Source of the DNA: Oxalobacteraceae bacterium | GTDB lineage: Bacteria; Pseudomonadota; Gammaproteobacteria; Burkholderiales; Burkholderiaceae_D | Direction: 5' to 3' | Assembly (NCBI GenBank): GCA_027485535.1 | Contig: JAIXQV010000265.1 | Span: forward strand, 1-14,793 | DNA length: 14,793 nt | Shown: positions 1 to 6,579 of the stretch, in pieces | Numbering within the stretch: the first letter of the stretch is position 1 | Layout of the letters: the number at the start of each line of letters is the position of its first letter | The notes under the pieces: generated by a model | What the model saw: the letters and a program-made list of their open reading frames with translations, nothing else | Databases searched by the model: none | Told to the model about the DNA's origin: nothing | Made by a program: the position numbers and the translations under genes

Positions 1-449
1 CGCAGCCCCGGAAGCGTTTTGCGCGTATCAAGAATCGAAGTCTTCGTTCCTTCGATAAGCTTCACATAATCACGGGTCGCGGTTGCCACGCCAGATAGCA
101 GCTGCAAGAAATTTAATGAAGGGCGCTCAGCCGTCATCAACGAGCGCGCGGGTCCTTCGATCTGACAAACCGTGGAATTCGACGGTATCAGATCGCCCTC
201 GGCGAAATGCCATTGAATATGAATACGAGGATCGACCTGCATCATCGCAGCCTCAAACCACGGCGCGCCGCAGAGCACTGCTGCTTCACGAACCACCACA
301 ACCGCCTTCACGTGTGAAGACTCAGGTAGCAGCATCGCAGTCCAGTCACCGCTGCCAATATCTTCGATTAGCGCGGCGCGAATATTCTCGGCCATTGCTG
401 CTGCTAGCGCATCATCAAACGGCGTGAAGGGATTTTTCAGATTGCTCAA
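1..449 (-). CDS. nadC: Nicotinate-nucleotide pyrophosphorylase (quinolinate phosphoribosyltransferase), 3' end cut off by the window
   Basis: Reading the minus strand gives about 149 residues that match the N-terminal half of NadC, which turns quinolinate and PRPP into nicotinate mononucleotide in de novo NAD synthesis. Recognisable stretches are AALIEDIGSGD near residues 25-35, then AERPSLNFLQLLSGVATATR and, close to the window edge, ILDTRKTLPGLR. The last is the conserved NadC motif that helps bind quinolinate. The family is usually about 280 residues, so roughly half is missing. An in-frame TGA lies just upstream. The first usable start is TTG at 449 with only a weak purine-rich site before it. 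The first ATG is at 395 and would give a shorter protein. TTG fits the usual N-terminal length better, but the choice is not certain. Position 36 is Trp where the family commonly has Leu or Gln (GDWTA). The gene lies 60 nt downstream of nadA, the preceding step of the pathway, and is probably cotranscribed with it. Confidence 0.93.
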   Translation of the reverse strand, partial: MSNLKNPFTPFDDALAAAMAENIRAALIEDIGSGDWTAMLLPESSHVKAVVVVREAAVLCGAPWFEAAMMQVDPRIHIQWHFAEGDLIPSNSTVCQIEGPARSLMTAERPSLNFLQLLSGVATATRDYVKLIEGTKTSILDTRKTLPGL

Positions 450-509
450 GACGCTCTGCTCGAAACGGTTGACTCGTTTAAATCAATTGGCAAGTAAGAA
501 CGGACACAC

Positions 510-1640
510 TCAGGCCGGGCCGATACCAGAGAATAGCTTCTGCTCGGCAGCAAGGTCCGATGACGGCCGAACATTCGCCTTTTTCGCGGCCGCAAAATCC
601 AGCATGCGGTTAATGCAGGTGACGGCTTTCTCGCGGATATCTGATTCGACATGAATCTCGTTCGCCCCGCTCTCAAGCACATCAATCAAGTTCTGCAGAC
701 CATTCATCGCCATCCACGGGCAATGTGCGCAGCTCTTACAGGTTGCGCTATTGCCGGCGGTCGGTGCCTCGACAAACACTTTACCTGGCGCGGCCTGTCG
801 CATCTTGTGCAGGATGCCGTTGTCGGTGGCAACGATAAATTCTGGCGCATCGAGTGATACGGCTGCCGCAATCAGCTGCGAGGTAGACCCAACGACATCC
901 GCCTGCGCTACTACCGATGCCGGCGATTCCGGATGTACCAGTACCTTCGCGTTCGGGTGTTCAGCGCGTAGCAGATCTAACTCGATACTCTTGAACTCAT
1001 CATGCACCAGACAAGACCCCTGCCAGAGCAACATGTCGGCACCGGTTTGCTGCTGAATGTAGCCACCCAGATGACGGTCTGGCGCCCAGATGATTTTCTG
1101 TCCCTGCTCGTGCAGGTGCTTCACAATATCGAGGCCAATGGATGAGGTCACCATCCAGTCCGCGCGCGCTTTGACGGCTGCGCTGGTATTGGCATACACC
1201 ACCACCGTACGATCGGGATGCGCATCGCAGAAAGCAGTAAATTCATCGACCGGGCAGCCGAGATCAAGCGAGCAAGTCGCATCAAGATCCGGCATCAAAA
1301 TGGTTTTATCTGGCGAGAGGATTTTCGCGGTCTCACCCATGAACCGAACACCCGCCACCACCAAGGTCTTTGCCGCGTGGTCGCGGCCGAAGCGCGCCAT
1401 TTCGAGTGAGTCAGAGACACAGCCACCGGTTTCTTCTGCCAGATCCTGCAAATCGGCATCAACATAGTAATGCGCAACTAAGACCGCGCCCTTCTCCTTG
1501 AGCAAAGCGCGCGCGCGCTCCTTCAACTGCAAACGCTGTTGCGGCGTGACGGGCGCAGGCACCTTGGCCCAGGCCGAGGTAACGCAACTGATACCGTCTG
1601 CATCAGGCTTTTCAAATTCAATGGTCTTTATTTCCAACAC
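510..1640 (-). CDS. nadA: Quinolinate synthase (iron-sulfur enzyme)
   Basis: This 376-residue protein is quinolinate synthase, which condenses iminoaspartate with dihydroxyacetone phosphate to quinolinate in the cytoplasm. The three cysteines expected to hold the [4Fe-4S] cluster are visible: C123 in DATCSLD, C210 in QGSCLVHDEF and C307 in CKSCAHCPWM, where C301 and C304 are additional cysteines. AHYYVDADLQDLAEETGG (residues 56-73) and the HPESP motif (236-240) are also typical. Length is normal for the long proteobacterial form. The start is not ATG. GTG at 1640 has a GGAG only 3 nt upstream, while the next codon, TTG at 1637, has the same GGAG at 6 nt, so translation may begin one codon later. 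It is followed 60 nt downstream by nadC, which uses its product. The 76 nt between it and ldcA show no strong promoter, so it may be read from the upstream operon. Confidence 0.97.
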   Translation of the reverse strand: MLEIKTIEFEKPDADGISCVTSAWAKVPAPVTPQQRLQLKERARALLKEKGAVLVAHYYVDADLQDLAEETGGCVSDSLEMARFGRDHAAKTLVVAGVRFMGETAKILSPDKTILMPDLDATCSLDLGCPVDEFTAFCDAHPDRTVVVYANTSAAVKARADWMVTSSIGLDIVKHLHEQGQKIIWAPDRHLGGYIQQQTGADMLLWQGSCLVHDEFKSIELDLLRAEHPNAKVLVHPESPASVVAQADVVGSTSQLIAAAVSLDAPEFIVATDNGILHKMRQAAPGKVFVEAPTAGNSATCKSCAHCPWMAMNGLQNLIDVLESGANEIHVESDIREKAVTCINRMLDFAAAKKANVRPSSDLAAEQKLFSGIGPA

Positions 1641-1716
1641 ACACTCCGAAGAAATATGGATGAGCCCTGCTTCACCTTCTGATGATCGGAAATATCACTG
1701 ACCGGGTTTGATCAGG

Positions 1717-2622
1717 CTAGCGATGCATGGTCATGCTAAATCCGTCATCCGACGAATCCAGCACACAGTGCGCACCAACCGGTAGGGTCAGCTTGTCTTT
1801 CATATGACCAAACGGCAAACCTTGCAGTATCGGCAGCTCGAAACGCGCTCGCAGGTAACTGAGCATTTGCTTGAAGTCGTAACCGTTATCGTAGTCGCTC
1901 AGCTTATAGCCAGAAAAATCACCCAACACGATCGCGCGCTGCTGACGCAACACACCGGCGTGTGCCAGTTGCAGCAGCATACGCTCCACCCGGTACGGAT
2001 GTTCATTCACATCCTCAATGAAAAGAATTCCGTCTTGTACCGTTGGCATCCATGGCGTACCGATTAAGTGGCAGAGCATGCTCAAGTTACCGCCCCACAG
2101 CGTGCCTTCGATACGCGCGACCGGGTTATCTTGTGCTTGAACATCGATACGACAAGTATCTTGTGTGACACATTGCCAGAAATGCTGATGCGTAAACTCA
2201 CTCAGGTCTGCGCGACTAAAGTCATCACAGATCATCGGCCCGGCAAAACTACCCGCACCCGCTGTAGCCAGCATCGCCAACTGCACGACCGTGAAATCAC
2301 TATGCCCCACCCAACGCTTGCCACCGTCCAGCACACTCCGCGTCAGCAGATTGAAATCAATGGCCGGCAATAGACGTGACAGGCCATAGCCGCCACGTAG
2401 CGCGATCACCAGCTCAACATCCGGATCAAGCGCAGCAGCATGAAGCTGCGCGATGCGCTCGGTATCACTGGCAGCAAAGCGCTGATCGCGGGTGCCACTC
2501 GCAGAAAAATCCTGCACGGTATGACCGAGCGAGCGCAAATGGTCCAGCCCGCGATTAAACGCAGTCGGGTCAGCCGCATACCCGCTGGGCGCTACCACCG
2601 CAATATGGAAAGTTCTGCTCAT
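1717..2622 (-). CDS. ldcA: LD-carboxypeptidase, S66 family (muramoyltetrapeptide carboxypeptidase)
   Basis: The 301-residue protein belongs to peptidase family S66. These cytoplasmic enzymes cleave the terminal D-alanine from murein tetrapeptides during cell-wall recycling. The N-terminal VVAPSG motif (residues 9-14) and RGGYG (76-80) are family hallmarks. The likely catalytic triad is S108 in GHSDFT, E203 in FIEDVNEHPYRVERML and H273 in GLPFGHMKDK, all correctly spaced. There is no signal peptide, consistent with a cytoplasmic recycling enzyme. The ATG overlaps the stop of tadA by 4 nt (ATGA), which suggests translational coupling, and the gene sits at the 3' end of the queE-queD-tadA block. 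A 77-nt gap follows before nadA. Confidence 0.95.
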   Translation of the reverse strand: MSRTFHIAVVAPSGYAADPTAFNRGLDHLRSLGHTVQDFSASGTRDQRFAASDTERIAQLHAAALDPDVELVIALRGGYGLSRLLPAIDFNLLTRSVLDGGKRWVGHSDFTVVQLAMLATAGAGSFAGPMICDDFSRADLSEFTHQHFWQCVTQDTCRIDVQAQDNPVARIEGTLWGGNLSMLCHLIGTPWMPTVQDGILFIEDVNEHPYRVERMLLQLAHAGVLRQQRAIVLGDFSGYKLSDYDNGYDFKQMLSYLRARFELPILQGLPFGHMKDKLTLPVGAHCVLDSSDDGFSMTMHR

Positions 2623-3089
2623 GAATGCTCTGTGCGCGACTGCTGGCGCCGCGCCGCAAAAAAGTCAGACAACATTGTGCCGCATTCGTCGGCCAGCACC
2701 CCACCGACGACCTCAGCGTGATGATTCAGCTGCGTATTCGCGAACAAGTTCAGTACCGATCCGCAAGCACCCGTCTTGGGATCACGCGCGCCGAACACCA
2801 CTCGCGCAATGCGCGCATGCATCATCGCACCGGCGCACATCACACAAGGTTCCAGCGTGACGTACAAGGTGCATCCGGGTAAACGATAATTGCCGAGCGC
2901 CGTTGACGCGGCACGCAGCGCAGCGATCTCTGCGTGGTGCGTCGGGTCGTGGCGGCTAATCGGCCTATTAAAACCTGTTGCAATCACCTCGCCGTCTTTC
3001 ACAATCACCGCGCCTACCGGCACCTCGCCAGCAGCGCGTGCCTCAGCCGCCTGCGCCAGCGCCAGCCGCATGTAGTCGTGGTCCGTCAT
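2619..3089 (-). CDS. tadA: tRNA-specific adenosine deaminase (A34 to inosine)
   Basis: This 156-residue cytidine-deaminase-fold enzyme converts adenosine 34 of tRNA-Arg(ACG) to inosine, allowing one tRNA to read three arginine codons. The zinc site is intact: H52-A53-E54 (HAEIAAL) with E54 as the proton shuttle, and P81-C82-V83-M84-C85 (PCVMCAGAM). The N-terminal AGEVPVGAVIV stretch (residues 20-30) is typical of TadA and distinguishes it from other deaminases. Length is close to the family norm. It overlaps queD upstream and ldcA downstream by 4 nt each, so all three are very probably translated in a coupled way from one message. Confidence 0.96.
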   Translation of the reverse strand: MTDHDYMRLALAQAAEARAAGEVPVGAVIVKDGEVIATGFNRPISRHDPTHHAEIAALRAASTALGNYRLPGCTLYVTLEPCVMCAGAMMHARIARVVFGARDPKTGACGSVLNLFANTQLNHHAEVVGGVLADECGTMLSDFFAARRQQSRTEHS

Positions 3090-3535
3090 TCAGTCTCAGT
3101 GATCTCGGCCCAGCAATTGGGCGTCTCGTGCAGCACCAACTTCTGCAGCCTCAACCCGGTGCCGTAGCGATCAATAAACGCCGACTTCAAAATGTCGAAT
3201 GCAGTTCGAGCGAGATTCTCTACCGTCGGAATACGATCAATCACGACAGTCTTGTGATTCGGCAGCGAATTCAAAAAATCTCTGACAGGAGTGTCTTTGG
3301 CATACACCAAAAAAGCATGGTCCCAGACATCCACCAAATGCTGATGAGCGATCGCCTTCACATCAGAAAAATCCATGATCATGCCGTTGTCGGAGCTTCC
3401 CTCTTGCTCGATGACGTTACCGACGAGGGTAATTTCAAGCACATAGCGGTGCCCATGCAAGTTACGGCACTGACTTTTGTGGTCGGGAATCCGGTGACCG
3501 GCGTCGAACTCAAGCTTACGCGTAATGGTGATCAT
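3086..3535 (-). CDS. queD: 6-carboxy-5,6,7,8-tetrahydropterin synthase (queuosine pathway)
   Basis: The 149-residue protein is a QueD/PTPS-family enzyme, which makes 6-carboxytetrahydropterin from dihydroneopterin triphosphate, the second step toward preQ0 and queuosine. Zinc-binding histidines are seen at H14 (FDAGHR) and at H27 and H29 (CRNLHGHRY), with the catalytic cysteine C23 just before them. The D72-H73 pair (WDHAFLV) and E137 (HETPNCW) complete the active site and pterin pocket. The QueD cysteine followed three residues later by HGH separates it from eukaryotic PTPS. The upstream neighbour queE uses its product, and the gap between the two genes is only 5 nt. The stop overlaps the tadA start by 4 nt. 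Confidence 0.96.
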   Translation of the reverse strand: MITITRKLEFDAGHRIPDHKSQCRNLHGHRYVLEITLVGNVIEQEGSSDNGMIMDFSDVKAIAHQHLVDVWDHAFLVYAKDTPVRDFLNSLPNHKTVVIDRIPTVENLARTAFDILKSAFIDRYGTGLRLQKLVLHETPNCWAEITETE

Positions 3536-3540
3536 GAATC

Positions 3541-4176
3541 TCAGGGTAATTGCAGCAACTTATGCATTTGCACCGACAAGCGCCAACGCGGGCGCTGCTT
3601 GCAGGTGCTAATGGCGAATTCGGTATTGCGTTGTTTATCGGCGCCATCCATCGGCTGTAAAAAGAAATGCTGGAAATTCAGCTGCTCAAAGGCAGCCAAA
3701 TCCTGATCCGCTTGCGGCACCACGACCTTGATTTCATCGCCACGCTCAAGCACCAGCGCCGCGCCCTGCTTCGGACTGACACAAACCCAGTCCACCCCCT
3801 CAGGCACAGGCAGTGTGCCATTGGTCTCAATGGCGACTTCAAAGCCTCGGTCATGCATCGCTGAAATCAAGGGCGCATCCAGCTGCAGCAGCGGCTCGCC
3901 ACCCGTGAACACCACATACTTGTGCAGCGAATTACCAGCCTGCCACTGAGCGTCAATTGCCGAAGCCAAACGCTGCGCATCAGCGAAGCGGCCGCCATTA
4001 ATACCATCCGTACCCACGAAATCGGTATCGCAGAAGCGGCAAACTGCTCCAGCGCGATCCTCCTCGCGACCGCTCCACAGATTGCAACCGGCGAAGCGGC
4101 AGAACACAGCAGGACGCCCGGCCTGTGCGCCCTCGCCTTGCAAGGTGTGGAAAATTTCTTTAACGCTGTAGCTCAC
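3541..4176 (-). CDS. queE: 7-carboxy-7-deazaguanine synthase (radical SAM)
   Basis: QueE turns 6-carboxytetrahydropterin into 7-carboxy-7-deazaguanine using S-adenosylmethionine and an iron-sulfur cluster. With a GTG start at 4176 the protein has 211 residues and opens with the family-typical YSVKEIFHTLQGEG. The cluster cysteines are C31, C46 and C49, a CX14CX2C arrangement instead of the canonical CX3CX2C. This variant is known from Burkholderia QueE. TGGEPLL (residues 91-97) is the SAM-binding glycine motif, ETNGT and CVSPK follow, and a C-terminal FFLQPMD matches the family. The frame stays open up to 4323, but the extra 49 residues resemble nothing in the family and cross a consensus -10 box at 4237-4242, so the longer start is rejected. 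The ribosome binding site is weak (GAGG about 11 nt upstream). It is the first gene of the cluster. Confidence 0.93.
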   Translation of the reverse strand: MSYSVKEIFHTLQGEGAQAGRPAVFCRFAGCNLWSGREEDRAGAVCRFCDTDFVGTDGINGGRFADAQRLASAIDAQWQAGNSLHKYVVFTGGEPLLQLDAPLISAMHDRGFEVAIETNGTLPVPEGVDWVCVSPKQGAALVLERGDEIKVVVPQADQDLAAFEQLNFQHFFLQPMDGADKQRNTEFAISTCKQRPRWRLSVQMHKLLQLP

Positions 4177-4236
4177 GGGTAAGCGGGCCTCACGGGGAAG
4201 CGGACGATGCAATGCTCTGCGCTGGAATAACCCAAG

Positions 4237-4242
4237 ATTATA
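4237..4242 (-). promoter_or_regulatory. Predicted -10 box of the queE-queD-tadA-ldcA operon
   Basis: The minus strand reads exactly TATAAT here, about 60 nt upstream of the queE GTG at 4176. No good -35 match is present at 16-18 nt; the region holds only GATCGA-like sequence. The placement between the trpB terminator and the first gene of the operon, and the need to exclude the open frame upstream of GTG 4176, support a promoter. This is inference from sequence only. Confidence 0.5.
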
Positions 4243-4321
4243 CGGTGCTGCGTACTTATCGATCGTACCCCGAGGAACTGTGGCCGAGCTCCCCCGCGGC
4301 CCCCTCTTGAGCGACCGCATC

Positions 4322-4353
4322 AAAAAAAAAACACCGGGACGCGCCCGGTGTTT
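4322..4353 (-). terminator. Factor-independent terminator of the TrpB2-like gene
   Basis: A perfect 10-bp stem (4329-4338 with 4344-4353) closes a 5-nt loop ACGCG. On the minus strand it is followed by a run of ten T residues (complement of 4322-4331). It lies about 50 nt past the stop of the TrpB2-like gene at 4406 and is oriented to end its transcript before queE. Confidence 0.9.
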
Positions 4354-4405
4354 AAGGTCAGACGATCGGCGCTTGCTACCGCGCCGAATCTTTCATGTAT
4401 TGCGC

Positions 4406-5776
4406 TTATGCCGCTTCCGGCACGCTCGGCAGACCTGCCAAGGCCATCGCCAGCTCTTGCTCGCTATAGTTCTCGTCTTTCAGGTTGCCGGAGAAGTAGT
4501 TCTGATAGGCCGCCATATCGAAGTGACCATGACCGCAAAGGTTGAACAAAATCGTCTCGCTCTTACCTTCACGCTTGCAGCGTAATGCTTCTTCAATCAC
4601 GCCCTTCACCGCGTGGTTGGCCTCCGGTGCAGGGACGATCCCTTCATGACGTGCGAACAACACACCGGCCGCAAAGCACTCGGTCTGGTGATACGCCACC
4701 GCTTCCAGCAAACCAAGCTCTTTCAAATGCGAAACCAGCGGCGCCATGCCGTGATAGCGCAGACCGCCGGCGTGGAAGCCGGGGGGTGTAAACGACGAAC
4801 CCAGTGTGTGCATCTTGGTCAGCGGTGCCATGTGACCCGTATCGCCGAAGTCGTAGGCATAACGGCCGCGGGTCAGTGAGGGGCAAGCAGCCGGCTCAAC
4901 CGCAACGATGCGTGGCTTGGCGCCACCGCGCAGGCCTGCGCCGATAAAGGGGAACGCGATACCCGCAAAGTTAGAGCCGCCACCCGTGCAGCCAACAACC
5001 ACATCGGGGTAAGCATCTGCCATCGCCATCTGCTCCATCGACTCAATACCGATGATGGACTGATGCATCAGCACGTGGTTCAGCACCGAGCCCAGCGCGT
5101 ACTTGGTGTCGGCATTAGTCGCTGCAATTTCCACCGCTTCAGAGATCGCAATCCCCAAACTGCCCGGATGATCTGCCCGCTCAGCCAATACCTTGCGGCC
5201 ATAGTTGGTCTCGGTCGACGGTGATGGCAGGCAGCGTGCGCCGTATGTCTCCATCACAGCGCGGCGGTAGGGTTTTTGGTCATAAGACACACGCACCTGA
5301 AACACGGTGACATCGATGTCGAACAAGGAGCCTGCAAATGACAGCGAGGTACCCCACTGCCCTGCACCCGTTTCAGTGGTCAGGCGCTTCACGCCCGCCT
5401 GCTTGTTATAGAACGCCTGCGGAATCGCAGTATTTGGCTTATGCGAACCGGCTGGGCTCACGCCCTCGTACTTGTAGAAAATCTTTGCTGGCGTCTGCAG
5501 CGCCTTCTCGAGTGCATATGCGCGGTACAGCGGCGCCGGACGCCACAGCTTGTACACCTCGCGCACGGGCTCGGGAATATCAATCTCGCGCTCGGTCGAC
5601 ACCTCCTGCATGATCAGTTCCATTGGGAACAGCGGCTCAAGGTCAGCTGGGCCGATCGGCTGCATGGTGCCTGGGTGCAGCGGCGGTGGCAACGGCGTCG
5701 GTAGATCTGCCTGAATGTTGTACCAGCGGCGTGGGATGCGGTCTTCTGGCAGCAGGAACTTGACTTGATGCGACAT
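4406..5776 (-). CDS. TrpB2-type (TrpB-like) PLP-dependent tryptophan synthase beta chain
   Basis: The 456-residue protein is a fold-type II PLP enzyme of the TrpB2 (TrpB-related) group, which condenses serine with indole. The PLP lysine is K113 in GSHKPNTAI, ETGAGQWG spans residues 135-142, and the phosphate-cradle loop CTGGGSNF spans 263-270. TrpB2 is distinguished from canonical TrpB by its longer N-terminus, here opening with KFLLPEDRIPRRWYN, and by the replaced COMM region. No trpA or other trp gene is near, as is common for TrpB2, which may salvage indole or work as a stand-alone serine deaminase. The chosen ATG at 5776 has a GGAG 8 nt upstream. The frame is open for 28 more codons, but that extension looks unrelated to the family. 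A TCTAAT at 5804-5809 could be a -10 box, without a convincing -35. A strong terminator follows. Confidence 0.93.
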   Translation of the reverse strand: MSHQVKFLLPEDRIPRRWYNIQADLPTPLPPPLHPGTMQPIGPADLEPLFPMELIMQEVSTEREIDIPEPVREVYKLWRPAPLYRAYALEKALQTPAKIFYKYEGVSPAGSHKPNTAIPQAFYNKQAGVKRLTTETGAGQWGTSLSFAGSLFDIDVTVFQVRVSYDQKPYRRAVMETYGARCLPSPSTETNYGRKVLAERADHPGSLGIAISEAVEIAATNADTKYALGSVLNHVLMHQSIIGIESMEQMAMADAYPDVVVGCTGGGSNFAGIAFPFIGAGLRGGAKPRIVAVEPAACPSLTRGRYAYDFGDTGHMAPLTKMHTLGSSFTPPGFHAGGLRYHGMAPLVSHLKELGLLEAVAYHQTECFAAGVLFARHEGIVPAPEANHAVKGVIEEALRCKREGKSETILFNLCGHGHFDMAAYQNYFSGNLKDENYSEQELAMALAGLPSVPEAA

Positions 5777-5928
5777 ACGAGTGTCTCCGTAATTGTTCTG
5801 TTTATTAGAATTTTTTGCGACGGCGAATAGCGCGATGCCAAATTGAAAACAACAAGGCACTCAGCCGAATCGATAATTTACTGGGTGAAGGTGGGTTTAG
5901 TCCACTGGGAAAATTCATTTCCCAATAC

Positions 5929-5970
5929 AAAAACACTGGATTCCGACGCAGGCCGGAATCCAGTGTCTTT
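5929..5970 (-). terminator. Long perfect hairpin ending psiF transcription
   Basis: Positions 5933-5945 and 5954-5966 form a perfect 13-bp inverted repeat around an 8-nt loop. On the minus strand it is followed by TTTTTG, so it can terminate the psiF transcript (stop at 6007). On the plus strand CTTTTATT follows, so it could also work in that direction. The TGGATTCCG/CGGAATCCA stem resembles the dispersed intergenic repeats common in beta- and gammaproteobacteria, so it may also exist in many copies in this genome. Confidence 0.75.
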
Positions 5971-6006
5971 TATTGCACTGCGGAGCGATCGGTCGATCGC
6001 GGAAAA

Positions 6007-6300
6007 TCACTTCGCCTTCAGGCACTCGCTCATGAAGGCCTTGCGCTCGTCGCCTTTCTTGCCAGTCGCTTCTTTGTTACACGTGGCCATTTTGCTCTGT
6101 TGCGAGTTCATCGCTGGCTTAGGCTCTTCGGCAGGCTTTTTACTGAGGCAGTCTTTCATGAAAGCCTTGCGCTCATCACCCTTCTTGCCGGTGGCCTCTT
6201 TATTACAGGTCGCCATTTTGTTTTGCTGCTCGGTCGCAGCGTGAGCCGTTGCAACGGAAAACGCCAGCAGCACGGCCATCATCGACAGAATTGTTCTCAT
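6007..6300 (-). CDS. psiF: PsiF-family secreted protein with two tandem repeats
   Basis: The 97-residue protein starts with a clear signal peptide (MRT, then a hydrophobic stretch, then AHA, with likely cleavage after residue 21), so it is probably periplasmic. The mature part is two copies of a 28-residue PsiF repeat at residues 25-52 and 67-94, joined by a Lys/Pro/Glu linker. The copies differ at 3 of 28 positions, and each has two cysteines 19 apart (C32 and C51; C74 and C93). The family was named for phosphate-starvation-inducible psiF of E. coli; its molecular role is unknown. The ATG has a strong GGGAGA 6 nt upstream. Two dyads upstream suggest regulation, but I see no full pho box. The DNA of the two repeats differs at a dozen or so sites that are nearly all silent, so protein selection rather than recent duplication keeps them alike. 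Confidence 0.88.
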   Translation of the reverse strand: MRTILSMMAVLLAFSVATAHAATEQQNKMATCNKEATGKKGDERKAFMKDCLSKKPAEEPKPAMNSQQSKMATCNKEATGKKGDERKAFMSECLKAK

Positions 6301-6366
6301 CTTGTTCTCCCTCTCGGATGCGCGGTTTTGGATAGTGAGTTTTGTCGCCGCTTGCCCGCACTTGCC

Positions 6367-6416
6367 GGCGGCTATATTTCAAATATAACCCGCCAAAATG
6401 ACAATTCGGAATTGTC
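6367..6416 (-). promoter_or_regulatory. Two stacked dyads over the likely psiF promoter
   Basis: A perfect 17-bp dyad, GACAATT-CGG-AATTGTC, lies at 6400-6416. Next to it is a second dyad of TATATTT-C-AAATATA (6373-6387) with outer GGCGG and CCGCC arms (6367-6371, 6390-6394). On the minus strand TTGTCA (6399-6404) could be a -35 box, followed 17 nt later by TGAAAT, a weak -10. The first dyad would then cover the -35 box and the second the -10 region. Operator function is inference. The second dyad could instead be a hairpin in the leader. Confidence 0.4.
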
Positions 6417-6450
6417 CCAAGCAAACCATGATTGCCCGCTAATGAGGGAC

Positions 6451-6560
6451 ATTCAGGCGTATCGAGAGATACTTAAGTGGAATCGAAAGGTATTGAGAGG
6501 TATGGGGAGACTTGAAGGGTCATGAAGGATCATGAAGAATCTTGAAGAGCCACAAGAAGG
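6451..6560. repeat. Degenerate 10-bp periodic array
   Basis: Cut into blocks of ten from 6451, the sequence repeats in phase about eleven times. The clearest units are CTTGAAGGGT, CATGAAGGAT, CATGAAGAAT and CTTGAAGAGC (6511-6550). Earlier units, such as AATCGAAAGG and TATTGAGAGG, are more decayed. The array is purine-rich on the plus strand and ends 20 nt before the stop of the SulP gene. It fills most of the gap between that gene and psiF. No coding frame or terminator is apparent in it. Confidence 0.6.
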
Positions 6561-6579
6561 CACCAGACGATTAGTTGAA

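Noticed and set aside
2978..3706. Plus-strand open frame of 242 codons
   Set aside because: It lies antisense to tadA, queD and queE, which have complete family motifs. Its predicted product has no recognisable features.
4177..4323. 49-residue N-terminal extension of QueE
   Set aside because: It does not resemble the family and would start inside the trpB terminator and ahead of a consensus -10 box.
5777..5860. 28-residue N-terminal extension of the TrpB2-like protein
   Set aside because: The ATG at 5776 has a good Shine-Dalgarno and matches the usual family start; the extension covers probable promoter sequence.
6388..6420. Pho box upstream of psiF
   Set aside because: Only one TGTCAT-like half site is present; the second half at the expected spacing is missing.
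5815..6525. Plus-strand open frame of 236 codons
   Set aside because: It runs through the terminator hairpin, antisense through psiF and into the 10-bp array. The psiF reading with signal peptide and repeats is clearly the real one.
6301..6579. Small genes in the psiF-SulP gap
   Set aside because: Short open frames on the minus strand overlap the periodic repeat or psiF, with no ribosome binding site or protein-like composition.
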